DNA of 64,000 nucleotides, taken from Larix kaempferi. Taxonomy: Eukaryota > Streptophyta > Pinopsida > Pinales > Pinaceae. This document shows, in pieces, positions 48,600 to 60,561 of the stretch (position 1 is the first letter of the stretch; each line of letters begins with the position of its first letter). The notes under the pieces are model-generated. The model made no database searches, was not told the origin of the DNA, and saw only the letters and a program-made list of their open reading frames with translations. The position numbers and the translations under genes were made by a program. Where the stretch lies: the NCBI GenBank assembly GCA_027924585.1, contig BSBM01001719.1:32996001-33060000 (forward strand), read 5' to 3'.

Positions 48600-50051
48600 C
48601 TACAAAAACAAGTTAAATTGCATGATTAGAAACATCTCATAGTTTTTAGAACAAATTCTTACACATGAAGAAATATGTCATACAGTCATGTAATTATTTT
48701 AGCCATTGCTTCAATACAACATTCATCCATATCCTGTAACTTTCTAGATGCCTTCCAATCTCTACCAGAACATTTTTAAGAGTTTGCACTACTCCCAACA
48801 TGTCAGCAAAGAGGTTTCATTCTAGATAAGTAGCAATGGAATGTTGTACAGTGCCATAGGCCACTTACCCATCACATGCATATTAGTAGTATACTGTTCA
48901 TTAATGTAATTATTCTAATATGCATAATACACAACCTAAGTCTAGGAACATAAGCATATACATCATTGAACAACATTATTTAAACAAACAAATATGTAAG
49001 AAATGACAATTCAAATACTTAGCTTTGTTTGGTTGTTGGGTGGACTCCCTCTGAATCTTTGCAACTCCATTCTGATGTGGATTGTGAGAAGTGGTCAACT
49101 CCCTCTGAATATCTGCATCCTTGCAGAAACTACTGGAGTGTGCTCCCTCTTGATCTTTGCTTCCTAGATTACCTGTCCTTGAACTTATATCCATCCTCGA
49201 TCACTATGCATGCTTACAAGTATCATTATTGTGATATCCTCGAGATCTCATACATAATCATACATTCTCAATACTACAATAATCTTAAACATGTATATTC
49301 ATGATCATTTCAAACATAGATAATAAGCATTAGCATTCAATGTTTTAAGGAAGACTTCTCTTACTCATGCATATTCATATTTGACCAAAAGACTTTTCTG
49401 GTTAGTCATATCATCAATCAAGGTAAGAGACATAATATGCATAAACCCTGGATTACTTAAATTTCTAACTTCATAAATAATCATTATCAATCATGCCATG
49501 TATACTTATATAAGAGATCCTAACACAAGGTAGGATTCTAACTTGATATAGGAAAAACATACCTGGATTAGCATGCTAGCTAGTTATGTCTAACATACCC
49601 GCATAATGTCTTCTTGTTTTCTTCAATGACTTGTGCTAGTTACCTGCATATCTCATAGGTTAACCATTATAGAACCAAGTTATACATACCTCGTAAGTAG
49701 ATATTCTATGTGATCCATGGCAATGGATGAACCTTTGTCTTCATGTCACCATGGTCATATGTTCTTGAACTAGAACATGATTTGTCTTTCTTGATGTACC
49801 TTTCATGTTAGTGGACAACATCACAATGCATTAGTACAATCATAAGTGTCAAAAACCCTAATCAATGAATATCTTCTATCATGCATTCATAATTTTATTA
49901 AGGTGATACGACAAGTCTAAAAATAACCAAGATTGTACTAACCGTAATAATATGAAGACAAACATATCATAAACTTAATTATGAACAGAATTCGAAACAT
50001 ACCTGTATGAGTCATACCTGTCGAGATTGCTTTGTAATATTCTTATGTAAG
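48600..50051 (-). other. copia3 leader part with integrase scrap
   Basis: 48600-49022 is the conserved non-coding interval. 49023-49194 reads DIQRELTTSHNPHQNGVAKIQRE in two frames, the integrase region around its catalytic Glu, here K-I in place of the usual E-R. Then come the intron-like edges near 49560, 49690 and 50005, as in copia1. Confidence 0.6.
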
Positions 50052-51769
50052 TGTTGGGCCTGGCCCAAGTTGGGGAAATTTTGGATAACACAAGGAGGTT
50101 GAGTTGCGGAGTTGAGCGCAGCTCAACAAAAGATATAATTTTGTGCAAGTGTGGGGGATGCTGCGAAATTGTGCACAGCAACCAAATTTTGGCAGTACCG
50201 CAAAGGTCAGCGCTGTGAAGTGATCAGGACACGTGGAGCCAGCAAAGTGGAATGATGGGCGAAGGATAGATACAGGTACCGGATAGACTAGCGGTGGTCT
50301 AATTTTGGCAATTATGCTCCAGGATTCTGAGCTATGGGCATGAGCATATCAGGAAGGCGGCCAGTTGTACGAGTTCGTTAAGTGGAGAACGACTCAGGGA
50401 AAGCGACAGTTGGGCATGCTTAGTGGTATGAGACCATTAAGTGGAGAACGACACTGAGAAAGCGACTGGAGGCCGAGCCAGTTGTGCGAGGCCGTTAAGG
50501 GGATGAACGGTCTGCAAAGAAAGCGACTAGAAGTTGAGCCAGTCATATGAGTCCGTTAGTGGAAGGGCGGCTCGATGAAGATGACTTGTTGGTGTGCGCA
50601 CAGCAGGAAGGCTGAAAGTGACAGAACAAAGGCATGGAGGACTGCCACGACAACACACTCGCTACTAGAGGCCAGCAGGACGATTTAGAGAAATCATAGC
50701 AGTTTTGGAAACCCTAATGGTTTCAGTCTTCAGCATTGTAAAGACATGACCTTCGAGCATGGACTATAAAAGAAGACATTTTTGTAAGGGAAGGGGTTAC
50801 GTTGGTTGGTTACTTTTTGGGGTTCTCTCATTACTTTTGTTGTTGATGCATTGTAAGATCTTTTCTAGTTGAGAAGCCATTGTAAAGGCTCTGCAGCTAT
50901 GTGCGCAGAGACCTAGCTGAGAGAGAAGAGAGAGTCTGTAGTTGAGTGCGTAGAACAAGAGTGGTTGTCCCCTTCCCATTAAAGATATATATATAACAAC
51001 CGTTCTTGTGGACGTAGATTCCCACCCGAGGGAGTGAACCACATTAAATATTGTGTTGTGTGATTGAGTGGAACAATGTTGTGTGTGATTGCATTTACCT
51101 GTTTTATGTAGATGAATGTCTGAATATTTCCTTGCATTATGTTATGTGAAGAATTTTGTATGCATTTTCCATCAGGAGAATATGCAGATGATATGTTAAG
51201 TCTGCATGAATATATGAATGGTTAATGCTTAGCTTTTCTTCTAAAAGCAGTGAATCAGTTATTTGTTCAAGTGTTAAGAGATTGCTTAAGTACTTTCCTA
51301 TGCGCAGCAGATGAATGAAGGATAAGTGATTTACATCTGCGATAGACACTTAAATAGTAAACATTCTAAGTGTATAAACGAATGTTAGAGTAATAGCCAT
51401 TTTAGTGCATGAATGAGTGGATGAGTGATACTCAGTTCAATGCCTTAAACGTTTTCATGTACTCCAAGTATAAAGTTGAACTGGATTGTTCGCAATCTCA
51501 GTAGAAGTCCTGCGCTAGAAGGACTTATTGGTGTGGACCGCGGCGTTGTCCATCACTACGTAGTCTCACCTCGCAGTGCATACCCCCTGTTGCACTACGC
51601 AGTACGTCTATCCAAACAACTCATCACATACTGTGGAAACCTGATTCCACAGTACCCCATAGATACACCTCAGGTGAGACCTCAACCTGCTCACAAGTTG
51701 TTTCCGAAAGGGCCGGTGCGAAGGGGTTTTGTTGGTCGAAGGGAAACTACGAAGAACCTGGGTCTTATT
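50052..51769 (+). repeat. gypsy_B 5' LTR, left part
   Basis: Four worn units of about 50-65 bp lie at 50362-50583, each with a CCGTTAAGTGGAGAACG-type stem and GAAAGCGAC. A TATA box, TATAAAA, lies at 50765-50771, so these units sit in the upstream control region. The part after the TATA box runs on to copia4 at 51770 and resumes at 59158. Confidence 0.6.
50765..50771 (+). promoter_or_regulatory. gypsy_B LTR TATA box
   Basis: GGACTATAAAAGAAG is a near-ideal plant TATA context inside the LTR, about 180-400 bases downstream of the repeat units. Transcription would start around 50795-50805. Confidence 0.6.
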
Positions 51770-52320
51770 TGTTAAAATTCAATATGCTAAGATAGAAAAT
51801 AGCAGCATTACATTCCATTTCACAATAGTGGCATATACAGGATCACTGAAGAAACAACAAGCATAGCATAAACACAAGAGACACATATTTATCTTGGGAA
51901 ACCCTCATGGGGTAGAAAACCCAGTAAATCTTCCTCAATATAGATGACCAGCAATATACAAAGATGCAAACCAAAGACATGATCTCCTTCTCCACCATAG
52001 CAGACCTCTCCTCCACAAGTGCGCCTCTCTTAAGTGAGTGAGTGTTTCAAATGAGGAACATACCTCCTCTATTTATACACTACACTGACATGTATTTTAC
52101 ACAAGTACATGTAGGCTCGTATTTAACCATTAGGTTAAATACCCTATTATAACTAACTGGTTCGACCCCCACATGGTGGGTCTAATAACCCTAGTTACCA
52201 CAACCAATTCGGAGGAATAAACATCTCCGGATTCATAGTATAATCACATTGGAGGTATGGAACATCTCCGGAATAAATAATATACAAATATAATATTCTT
52301 AGAAGTTACAATATTCAACA
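51770..52320 (-). repeat. copia4 3' LTR
   Basis: 551 bp, TG...CA. A minus-strand TATAAATA is intact at 52070-52077. It directly precedes the polypurine tract at 52321-52330. Confidence 0.9.
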
Positions 52321-54835
52321 CTCCCCCTTAACGAGAAGGATATTATAACAACAACCGCAGGAGCAACGAGTCATACATCATACATGATACATCTATAAAT
52401 CATTGGAAGCTTTCTCAACATCATCAGTAACTCAACCAGCTACTGGAACATCTTCAATACTGGAACATCAACATCTTCAGTACTGAGTCTTTATCTTCTG
52501 CAGTACTCAAACAGCTACAGCAACATCAATATCTGAATCCTCACGATCGTCAGCATCGTCATCACACGATCATCAGCATCGTCATCACACGATCATCATC
52601 ATCGTCATCACATGATCATCAGCATCATCATCATACGAATATCAACATCATCATCATATGATCAACAGCATCGTCATCACATGATCATCAGCATCGTCAT
52701 CACACGATCATCAGCATCGTCATCACACGATCATCAACATCACCATCATATGATCAGCATCGTCATCACACGATCATCAGCATCGATCATCAGCATCATC
52801 ATCACACAATCATATTACAGGATGATCAATCCTGCTCTCTTTAGGACATAGGTCCATGGATGATACAATCCAGATCAAGCTCCAGGATGATCAATCGTTA
52901 TCTCTTTAAGACAAGTCTCATGTCTAGGGACGATCTAATCCCAACCACAGTGCCAGTCCTTTTTCATACTGGATGTGACCTAGATCAGATCTAGGATTTA
53001 CCGTCACAGAGCCAGTCCTCTTTCATACTGGATGTGTTACGTCTACAGAGCCATCCCTGTTTCATGCTGGATGTATCACATCTACAAAGCCAGCCCTGTT
53101 TCATGCTGGATGTATCACATCTACAGAGACAGCCCTGTTTCATGTTGGATGTATCACATCTACAAAGCCAGCCCTGTTTCATGTTGGATGTATCACATCT
53201 ACAGAGCCAGCCCTGTTTCATGTTGGATGTATCACATCTACAAAGCCAGCCCTGTTTCATGCTGGATGTATCACATCTACAGAGCCAGCCCTGTTTCATG
53301 CTGGATGTATCACATCTACAGAGCCAGCCCTGTTTCATGCTGGATGTATCACATCTACAGAGCCATCCCTGTTTCATGCTGGATGTATCACATCTACAGA
53401 GCCAGCCCTGTTTCATGATGGATGTATCACATATACAGAGCCAACCCTATTTCATGCTGGATGTAACATATCTACAGAGCTAGCCCTGTTTCATGCTGGA
53501 TGTAACCTAGAACAATTCTAGGATTTGTCACGTACATTTTGAACCGAGGTCCAAGGACGATCTAGTCCTATCATGTACCTTTTGAACCGAAGTCTAGGGA
53601 CGATTTAGTCCTATCATGTACCTTTTGAACCGAAGTCAAGGGACGATCCAGTCCTATCATGTACCTTTTGAACCGAAGTCCAGGGACGATCCAGTCCTAT
53701 CATTCAATTCTCGAAGACCTCATGTCTACGGCTCAATTCAAAGGACCATAGTCCGAGGACGATCCAATCCCCTTACCTGTTCATTCAGGATTTAGTTCTC
53801 GGAGACATCATGTCTACGGATCAATTCAAAGGACTAAATTTCGAGGACGATCCAATCCCCTTACCTGTTCATTCAGGATTTTGTTCTCGGAGACATCATG
53901 TCTACGGCTCTCTTTAGGACTGAAGTCCAGGGATGATCCAATCCCCTCAAGTCCACCAAGGACTTCATTCTCGAAAACATATGTCTACGGCTCTATTTAG
54001 GACTGAAGTCCAGGGATGATCCAATCCCCTCAAGTCCACCAAGGACTTCATTCTCGAAGACATACGTCTACGGCTCTCTTTAGGACTGAAGTCCAGGGAT
54101 GATCCAATCCCCTCAAGTCCACCAAGGACTTCATTCTCGAAGACATACGTCTACGGCTCTCTTTAGGACTGAAGTCCAGGGATGATCCAATCCCCTCAAG
54201 TCCACCAAGGACTTCATTCTCAAGGACATACGTCTACGGCTCTCTTTAGGACTGAAGTCCAGGGATGATCCAATCCCCTCAAGTCCACCAAGGACTTCAT
54301 TCTCAAGGACATACGTCTACGTCTCTCTTTAGGACTGAAGTCTAGGGATGATCCAATCCCCTCGTATGTCAATCATGGGTACAATTATCTTCATCCATAC
54401 AAGTACATCAAGGCATCATGTATCCTCATCATCAAAACATGTATATCAAAACATGTATCCTCATCATCAAAACATGTATATCAAAACATGTATCCTCATC
54501 AATAGCATCAAATACATATATCATTAAAGGCATGTATACATCTATCATCAAAAGCATGTATTCTCACTAATACATCTATCATCAAAAGCATGTATACTCA
54601 CTAATACATCCATCATCAAAAGCATGTATACATCTATCATCAAAAGCATGTATACTTACTAATACATCTATCATCAAAAGCATGTATACATCTATCATCA
54701 AAAGCATGTATTCTTACTAATACATCTATCATCAAAAGTAAAAATATAAGGGTCCTAAAAATAATTCTAAGTAACTAAGTGCAGTAAATAGGTAACCTCA
54801 TCATTGATGAGACAGACTTGTTATCAGATACTATG
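52321..54835 (-). repeat. copia4 3' untranslated tandem arrays
   Basis: Five arrays follow one another. 52550-52800: units of about 23 bp (CGATCATCAGCATCGTCATC). About 53035-53510: twelve 39-bp units. 53541-53712: four 43-bp units (starts 53541, 53584, 53627, 53670). 53918-54360: 83-bp units (starts 53918, 54001, 54084, 54167, 54250, 54333). 54400-54740: short units with AAAAGCATGTATACATC. Most units carry perfect short inverted repeats. The 39-bp period keeps all frames open, giving meaningless ORFs. Confidence 0.85.
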
Positions 54836-55330
54836 CTACTCCCCCTTTCGAGGAGAGTTCTTTTGAACTATACCAAGCTTGTCTCGAAAGTATTCAAACT
54901 TCACTCGAGATAGAGGTTTAGTCAAGATATCAGCAATCTGATCCTCAGTGCTTATATATTCGAGCTTGATAACTCCTCTTTGCACCATATCTCGTATATA
55001 GAAGTATCGGATCTCTATGTGTTTTGACTTATCGTGGAACACAGGATTTTCAGTCATCTTAATGCAGCTTTGATTGTCACACATAATCACAGTGGGATCC
55101 ATTTCTAATTCAAACACTCCTTATAAAAGCTTCTGAAGCCATACTGCTTCATAGCTGGCAGAGCAGACAGCCATAAATTCTGCTTCAACAGTACTGAGAG
55201 CCACACTAGATTTTTTCTTGCTGAACCATGAGATCATGGCAGATTCAAGACTATAACATCCACCTGATGTACTCTTTCTGTCTGATAAACTTCCTACCCA
55301 ATCAGAATCTGAGTAACCATGTAAATGGAG
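54836..55330 (-). pseudogene. copia4 RNase H
   Basis: The minus-strand reading has DSDWVGSLSDRKSTSG, STVEAEFMA and CDNQSCIK, so the catalytic acids are all kept. One stop (after QKLL near 55118) breaks it. The C-terminus HIEIRYFYIRDMVQRGVIKLEYI..ADILTKPLSRVKFEYF is typical of Copia RNase H. Confidence 0.85.
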
Positions 55331-55910
55331 TTCATGACCTCCAAGATAATATAGACCAAAAATCTAATGTACCTTTTAGGTACCTCACTACATGCTTTGT
55401 AGCTATTAAGTGCACCTTTCTAGGTTCTACTAGATACTGACTTAGGGTATTTACAGCAAAGCATATATCTGGCCTAGTATTTGTTAAATACCTCAATGAC
55501 CCAATGATTTGTCTATATAGGGTTAGGTCCACTAAATACGATGAGTCATTAACTAACAACTTCAAGTTGGAGTCCATGGGAGTGGCCATGGATTTATACT
55601 CCAACATATCAAATATTTTTAGAAACTTCACAGCATACTTACCTTGATTTAAAAGATTCATTTTGGATATTTCCATACTTCTAGACCTAAGAAGTAGTGC
55701 ATTAATCCAAGATCTTTCATTTTCATTTCTGCAGCCATTTTCATGACCTGTTTCTCATTCCTTGTTAGAAAGAGATCATCGTCATACAATAATAGTATGA
55801 TAGGTTCATCATCCACAACCTTAAGGTAAAGGTTAGGAACAGCCTTACTTCTGGTAAAGCCCAAGCTTTGTCATGAAGCTGTCAATTGTCCATTATTCAC
55901 ACTCAGCATT
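55331..55910 (-). pseudogene. copia4 reverse transcriptase, C-terminal half
   Basis: The frame at 55864-55658 holds LLLYDDDLFLTRNE, the YxDD catalytic motif as YDDD with both Asp present, then MKDLGLMHYFLGLEVW. The frame at 55676-55332 continues with MATPMDSNLKLL and IGSLRYLTNTRPDICFAVN. A frameshift near 55670 separates them. Upstream RT is too worn to follow. Confidence 0.8.
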
Positions 55911-58589
55911 GAGTGATCTTCTGCATATCTATCTGTGCCATCTCTCGTCAAATGGGTCTACTAATATGAGCCTCAAAATCATTCGAACTCTGTGGTGAGT
56001 TCCTTCTTGCATCCATGTCATATGTGTTTAGAACCCATATTCAACCTTGTAGCAAAGGTTGAGATCCACATCACCCATGATGATCATTAAGCTCATCAAT
56101 TGACTACCGATCCTGGGAACCCATACATAACCTGATTACATTATTAAGAGAATGGTCTTATCTAGTCCCTTGGAGCAAAACATCTCATCATGATTCTCTT
56201 CCTCTTTCTAAGAGAATCTCTTAACCACAAGCTTTCTATAGTGTGTTTGATTTGTAAATATTTTGTTGAACATCCATCGCTTGTTCAGAGTTCATCATTC
56301 ATCATGATCTTTCCTACAAATCAAAATTAAGTACATGATTAGTAATACTTCATAATCATCAAATCAAATTGATATGATAACCTATTATGCATACAGATAT
56401 CATTTACATAGTTATGCAACTATTTTGACCAATACTTTGGCACAACACTTTCCCATATCATGTATGCATATAGTGGCTATCTAGATGCCTTCCATCTCTA
56501 CCAAAACATACTATCGAGAGTGTGCACAACTCTCAGCATGTCAGCAAAGAGGTTTCATTCTAGACAAGCAACAATGGAATGTTTGTCCAATTTACCAATC
56601 ATATGCATATTAGTAGTATACTGTTCAATGCTTTATGAATGTTTACACTCAGCATGATATATTCTAGGAATACAAATATGCATACAAGCAATATCATTTA
56701 CTATTTCTAATAACAACCCAAATACTTATCTTTTATGTTTGTGTGGTTGCCTCCCGATTGATCTTCTGTATGTCTTCTGAACTTCTATTCATTATGTACC
56801 ACTGTGCATGCTCAAGTGTACACTAGTGTCATCCTCATGATCTCATACACAAACATACATTCATTAGTATATTCTCAATATTATCAAAACATTCTAATTC
56901 TAAATAATCTTGAATATGTACAGTCATGATCATTAGTATTCAGGGTTTCAAGGAAGTCTTCTTTTACTCATGCATATTCTTGTTTGATCTAGTTAGTTAA
57001 ATCATCAACCAAGATAAGAGAAATAATATGCATAAACCCTTGATTACTAACCAATAATACCAAGTATACTTACACAAGGTAAGATTCTAACATGACATAG
57101 GAAAACATACCTGGATTAGTATACCTGCTAGTTATGTACAACATACCTAAACAATCTCTTCAATGATTTAGAGATCCTAAGCTAGAACCTGCATGTCTCG
57201 TAGGTTAAACATGATATAACAAAGTCATACATACCTCGTGAGTCTTTGTCTTCATGTTGTCATGGTCATGGAACTTGATTTGTCTTTTGTGATGTACATG
57301 TGTCTTGTTAGCAGACAACATCAACCTCACACAACACCATAATGCATAAGTACAATCATATAGCCCTAATCAATGAATGTCTTCGATCATTCACATGCAT
57401 TCATATTGTTACTAGGGTGATAAGACAATTAATAACATTAATCAAGATTGTACTAATAAATAACATGAAGACAAACACATTATGAACTTTAATCAAGAAT
57501 CAGATTTCAAGGCATACCTGAACCTCCTTAAGTCATACCTGTCGAGACTTTTTTTTGTAGTCTTCTTATGTAAAGCCTTAGCCTCAACTCCCCCTGAAAC
57601 TTGATCTGGAGCTTGATTAGGGTCTGCTAGAGAAACCCTAAAAATTCAATCTTTGACTTTCACACTTCTGAATGGATGGAAGAATGTGTCTTGCTGAGTT
57701 GATCAACCTAGCATTCTTCAATTTTGAAATCTCCAAAATTTGACCCCTCAAAATTTCCTTCGAAACTTCTGGATCTTTTGGACAGGAACCCGAACTAGGG
57801 TTTGATGAATCCCACCCTTCTGTCCAATCAAAATGTTCAATCCAAGGCTCTAAACTCATATTTTTTTGAGGAGCTTCCAGCTGTGGACTCCGATTCCAAA
57901 AATTCTAACTTTCTCCGAAACCCTAAATTTCGGAAGCCATGAATAAAGGTGCTCCAAAAATAATTCTGTTTTGACAGAAATATGCACCTGATTTTTTCTG
58001 CTATAACTCTAAAATTTCTACTCCACAGGGTTTGAAAACATTTTATGCAGTAGCCTGACCTGTCATCTTTCCATCCTGACAGGTCTGACCTCAATTGGAC
58101 TCTCTGAGAGAGATTTATGCCAAGTGTCGCAACGTGACCTGTTTATGGGATAAAACAGGAGAGAAAACTTGTACAATGTTCCACATGTCACTGGTTCACC
58201 TTCGGCCTCTGAAAACGTTTTTTGAGATAGTACAGTCTGTGTACTACCTGTCACTTTTTACGAAATTTCATTTGGAGCTTCCTAGCCCAAGTTATGACCT
58301 TTTTTCCAAGGTCACCTGATTTTGAATGAGATCTGGAAGAGGCAGAAACCCTAACTTGTACTGATCATAACTCATAAAGTACAACGAATCTGAGGGTGTC
58401 CTTTGGACACAAGGTACCTGGGGATGTTATCTACGACCTGTAAAATTTTCAGATCCTGAAACTTCGCATAAATGTATTTATAGCGAAAGTTCCACGATGA
58501 CTGGTTTTTGCTATATAAAACCCTAACCTTCAAATTGTCGCAAGAGAAGCAAGTGTCATAAGTGCCATACATTGCCTTCCTTCAGGTTA
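55911..58589 (-). other. copia4 leader and eroded RT start
   Basis: No gag, protease or readable integrase. About 56390-56720 matches the conserved non-coding interval of copia1 and copia3, bounded on the coding side by TTTGATTTGTAG near 56315. Intron-like edges recur near 57110, 57235, 57515 and 57538. The frame at 57859-57638 (DPEVSKEILRGQILEIS...) is a relative of NPEVSKAKLRSE in copia1, so this leader segment may once have coded. Confidence 0.6.
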
Positions 58590-58601
58590 GCTCTGATACC
58601 A
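58590..58601 (-). promoter_or_regulatory. copia4 primer-binding site
   Basis: The minus strand reads TGGTATCAGAGC, the exact initiator-Met-tRNA site, abutting the 5' LTR at 58602. Confidence 0.9.
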
Positions 58602-59152
58602 TATTAAAATTCAATATGCTAAGATAGAAAATAGCAGCATTACATTCCATTTCACAATAATGGCATATATAGGATCACTGAAGAAACAACAAGCATAGCA
58701 TAAACACAAGAGACACAGATTTATCCTGGGAAACCCTCATGGGGTAGAAAACCCAGTAAAGCTTCCTCAATATAGATGACCAGCAATATAGAAAGATGCA
58801 AACCAAAGACATGATCTCCTTCTCCACCATAGCATACCTCTCCTCCACAAGTGCGCCTCTCTTAAGTGAGTGAGTGTTTCAAATGAGGAACATACCTCCT
58901 CTATTTATGCACTACACTGACATGTATTTTACACAAGTACATGTAGGATCGTATTTAACCATTAGGTTAAATACCCTATTATAACTGACTGGGCCGACCC
59001 CCACATGGTGGGTCTAATAACCCTAGTTACCAAAACCAATTCAGAGGAATAAACATCTTCGGATTCATAGTATAATCACATCGGAGGTATGGAACATCTC
59101 CGGAATAAATAATATACAAATATAATATTCTTAGAAGTTACAATATTCAACA
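58602..59152 (-). repeat. copia4 5' LTR
   Basis: 551 bp. The inner edge has TG changed to TA. The TATA box present in the 3' LTR is here CATAAATA (58902-58909, minus strand), so the promoter of this copy is probably weakened. Confidence 0.9.
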
Positions 59153-59157
59153 TTATT

Positions 59158-59191
59158 GAAAACCTTTGGGTCAGCATCAGTCGAGCCAAAA
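59158..59191 (+). repeat. gypsy_B 5' LTR, last ~34 bases
   Basis: After the TTATT copy the LTR runs to about CGAGCCA/AAAAAA. TGGTTCCATTGCC then resembles TGGCGCCGTTGCC, the Asp-tRNA type site of Tat/Athila elements, at 10 of 13 positions with changes mostly at former CG. The LTR end is therefore placed near 59191, with moderate doubt. Confidence 0.4.
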
Positions 59192-59234
59192 AATGGTTCC
59201 ATTGCCATGCTAGAATCCGTGATGAGTTGCAATC

Positions 59235-59540
59235 GTGATTTGTGACGAAGAATATCAGTTCCCAGAAGGCTCCAACAATTGGCATCTTGAAAAGACAGAG
59301 ATCCAAGCTTGGTGGGACAAGACCATAAGAGACTTTGCAAACCAAGAGAATAGACATCCGCATCTATGTGACACACAGTGGTGGATCTCGCGGCTTGCAG
59401 AAAAGAAAACCTGTTTTCAAGGAGGAGTTCCTATAGAGTGGACTCCCAAGCTCATAGCGCGGATCAAAGCGATAGACAGCCCATTGACACACGTAGTTTA
59501 CTTCTGGGTCGATCATATGCTACAAGGCTTCATAACATAA
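59235..59540 (+). CDS. gypsy_B leader ORF of unknown function
   Basis: A 101-codon open frame (MICDEEYQFPEGSNNWHLEKT...) lies between the probable PBS and gag. It is Trp-rich (AWWDKTIRDFA, TQWWISRLAEKK, YFWVDHML) and unbroken, unlike the genes after it. I do not recognise it. It may be a small extra protein, a captured fragment or chance. Confidence 0.35.
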   Translation: MICDEEYQFPEGSNNWHLEKTEIQAWWDKTIRDFANQENRHPHLCDTQWWISRLAEKKTCFQGGVPIEWTPKLIARIKAIDSPLTHVVYFWVDHMLQGFIT

Positions 59541-59694
59541 TTTGTTGTAGACACACTCAAATCCTACAGCCAAGCAAAAGCATATTTTTTCCAAGGATTC
59601 CAAGGTAAGTTGTTGAACAATCTCAGTCTATACATTAAGATGTTGTTAGCTGAGAAAGGTGTTTTAAGAATGCAGTAATATTCTCAAGTTTATC

Positions 59695-60561
59695 ATGGTA
59701 AATAGTATATATAGTGATTCTGACAAAGACACCCATAATCTTAGAAGTGGGAAGAGATATAAATTTAATAAGAATCTTGGAGGCCCTGGACTCCATATAG
59801 ATACCAAGATTCCTTGTGACCTTGACAACAAAGTCGCACCACCTTTTACCCCTCAGAACCCACCGGCTGCAGAGACCACGCCACCCTTATCTCAGAACCC
59901 ACCCGCTACGCAGCCCACCTCGTAGAATACTCATCCCAGTACGTCTACGCCAATAAGCCCATTTGTTTTCACTGCACAGAGCCCTTTACAGCAGCCGCAC
60001 ACTAATCCGGGTGCTACACCACCTAATAGGACAATGGAAAACACTAATATGAAGCTACCGATCTTCAAAGGAACTGGTCTAGAAGACCCTGACCAGCATT
60101 GGTTCCTTTACGAAGTCGTATGGAGTGTAAGACAAATCCAGGATGATGCCATGAAGAGAGCACAGCTCATCACCACTTTCAGAGATAGATATTTACATTG
60201 GTTTATGAAGTACTCTCAGGCACAGCCAAGAACCCTTCCGTAAATTAAAGATGCGCTTGTGGCAGAGTTTAAGAAACCCAAATCTGAATCTCAGTGTATA
60301 ACCGAGTTGAAAGAAATAAAGCAAAAACCGACTGAAACAATCTGGGAGTTTGATCAGAAGTTTAAGACACTTTTGGACCAAGTGAGGTTTGTTATAGCTC
60401 TACAACAACACAAGGAATGGTTCATTGCTGCGTTGCTTCCCCACATCAGATTACCATTGATGCAGCAGAAGGTTGTGTCACAGGCAGAGGCCTTGGAGAT
60501 CGCAATGAATCTAGAGGCTTCGTCGATTGGTGAGACTAGTTCTGGGATGTCTCAGATCTAG
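59695..60561 (+). pseudogene. gypsy_B Gag, N-terminal and capsid part
   Basis: MVNSIYSDSDKDTHNLRSGK opens the frame, followed by a Pro/Thr-rich linker (about residues 40-100). The gag fold starts at MKLPIFKGTGLEDPDQHWFLYE and continues with AQLITTFRDRYLHWFMKYSQ, VAEFKKPKSESQCITELKEIKQKPTETIWEF and AALLPHIRLPLMQQKVVSQAEAL, all typical of Retrotrans_gag. Stops lie at 59923, 60241 and 60559. Confidence 0.8.

Larger units (their letters stand above)
45034..50051 (-). mobile_element. copia3: RT/RNase H-only Copia, same family as copia1, cut by gypsy_B
   Basis: The 3' LTR (45034-45713), arrays, RNase H, RT, integrase scrap and leader follow in the copia1 order. The left flank AAGTA (45029-45033) is half of the expected duplication. 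The element stops at 50051, inside the leader at the place equivalent to about 30040 in copia1, where gypsy_B begins. The rest, with the 5' LTR, must lie beyond the window. Confidence 0.85.
51770..59152 (-). mobile_element. copia4: related RT/RNase H-only Copia inserted in the gypsy_B LTR
   Basis: Flanked by TTATT at 51765-51769 and 59153-59157. Both LTRs are 551 bp and differ at about 17 positions (3%). The PBS matches initiator-Met tRNA exactly and the polypurine tract is AAGGGGGAG. Its design equals copia1 and copia3 (no gag or protease, long leader, RT and RNase H, 2.5 kb of 3' arrays), but LTR and array sequences are distinct, so it is a sister subfamily. Confidence 0.9.

Noticed and set aside
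52991-53483. Open frames of 128-149 codons on both strands
   Set aside because: They come from a 39-bp tandem unit whose length is a multiple of three; no start context and no family likeness.
53541-54360. Regular arrays that could suggest a CRISPR
   Set aside because: Plant nuclear setting, units are contiguous without unique spacers, and there are no cas genes.
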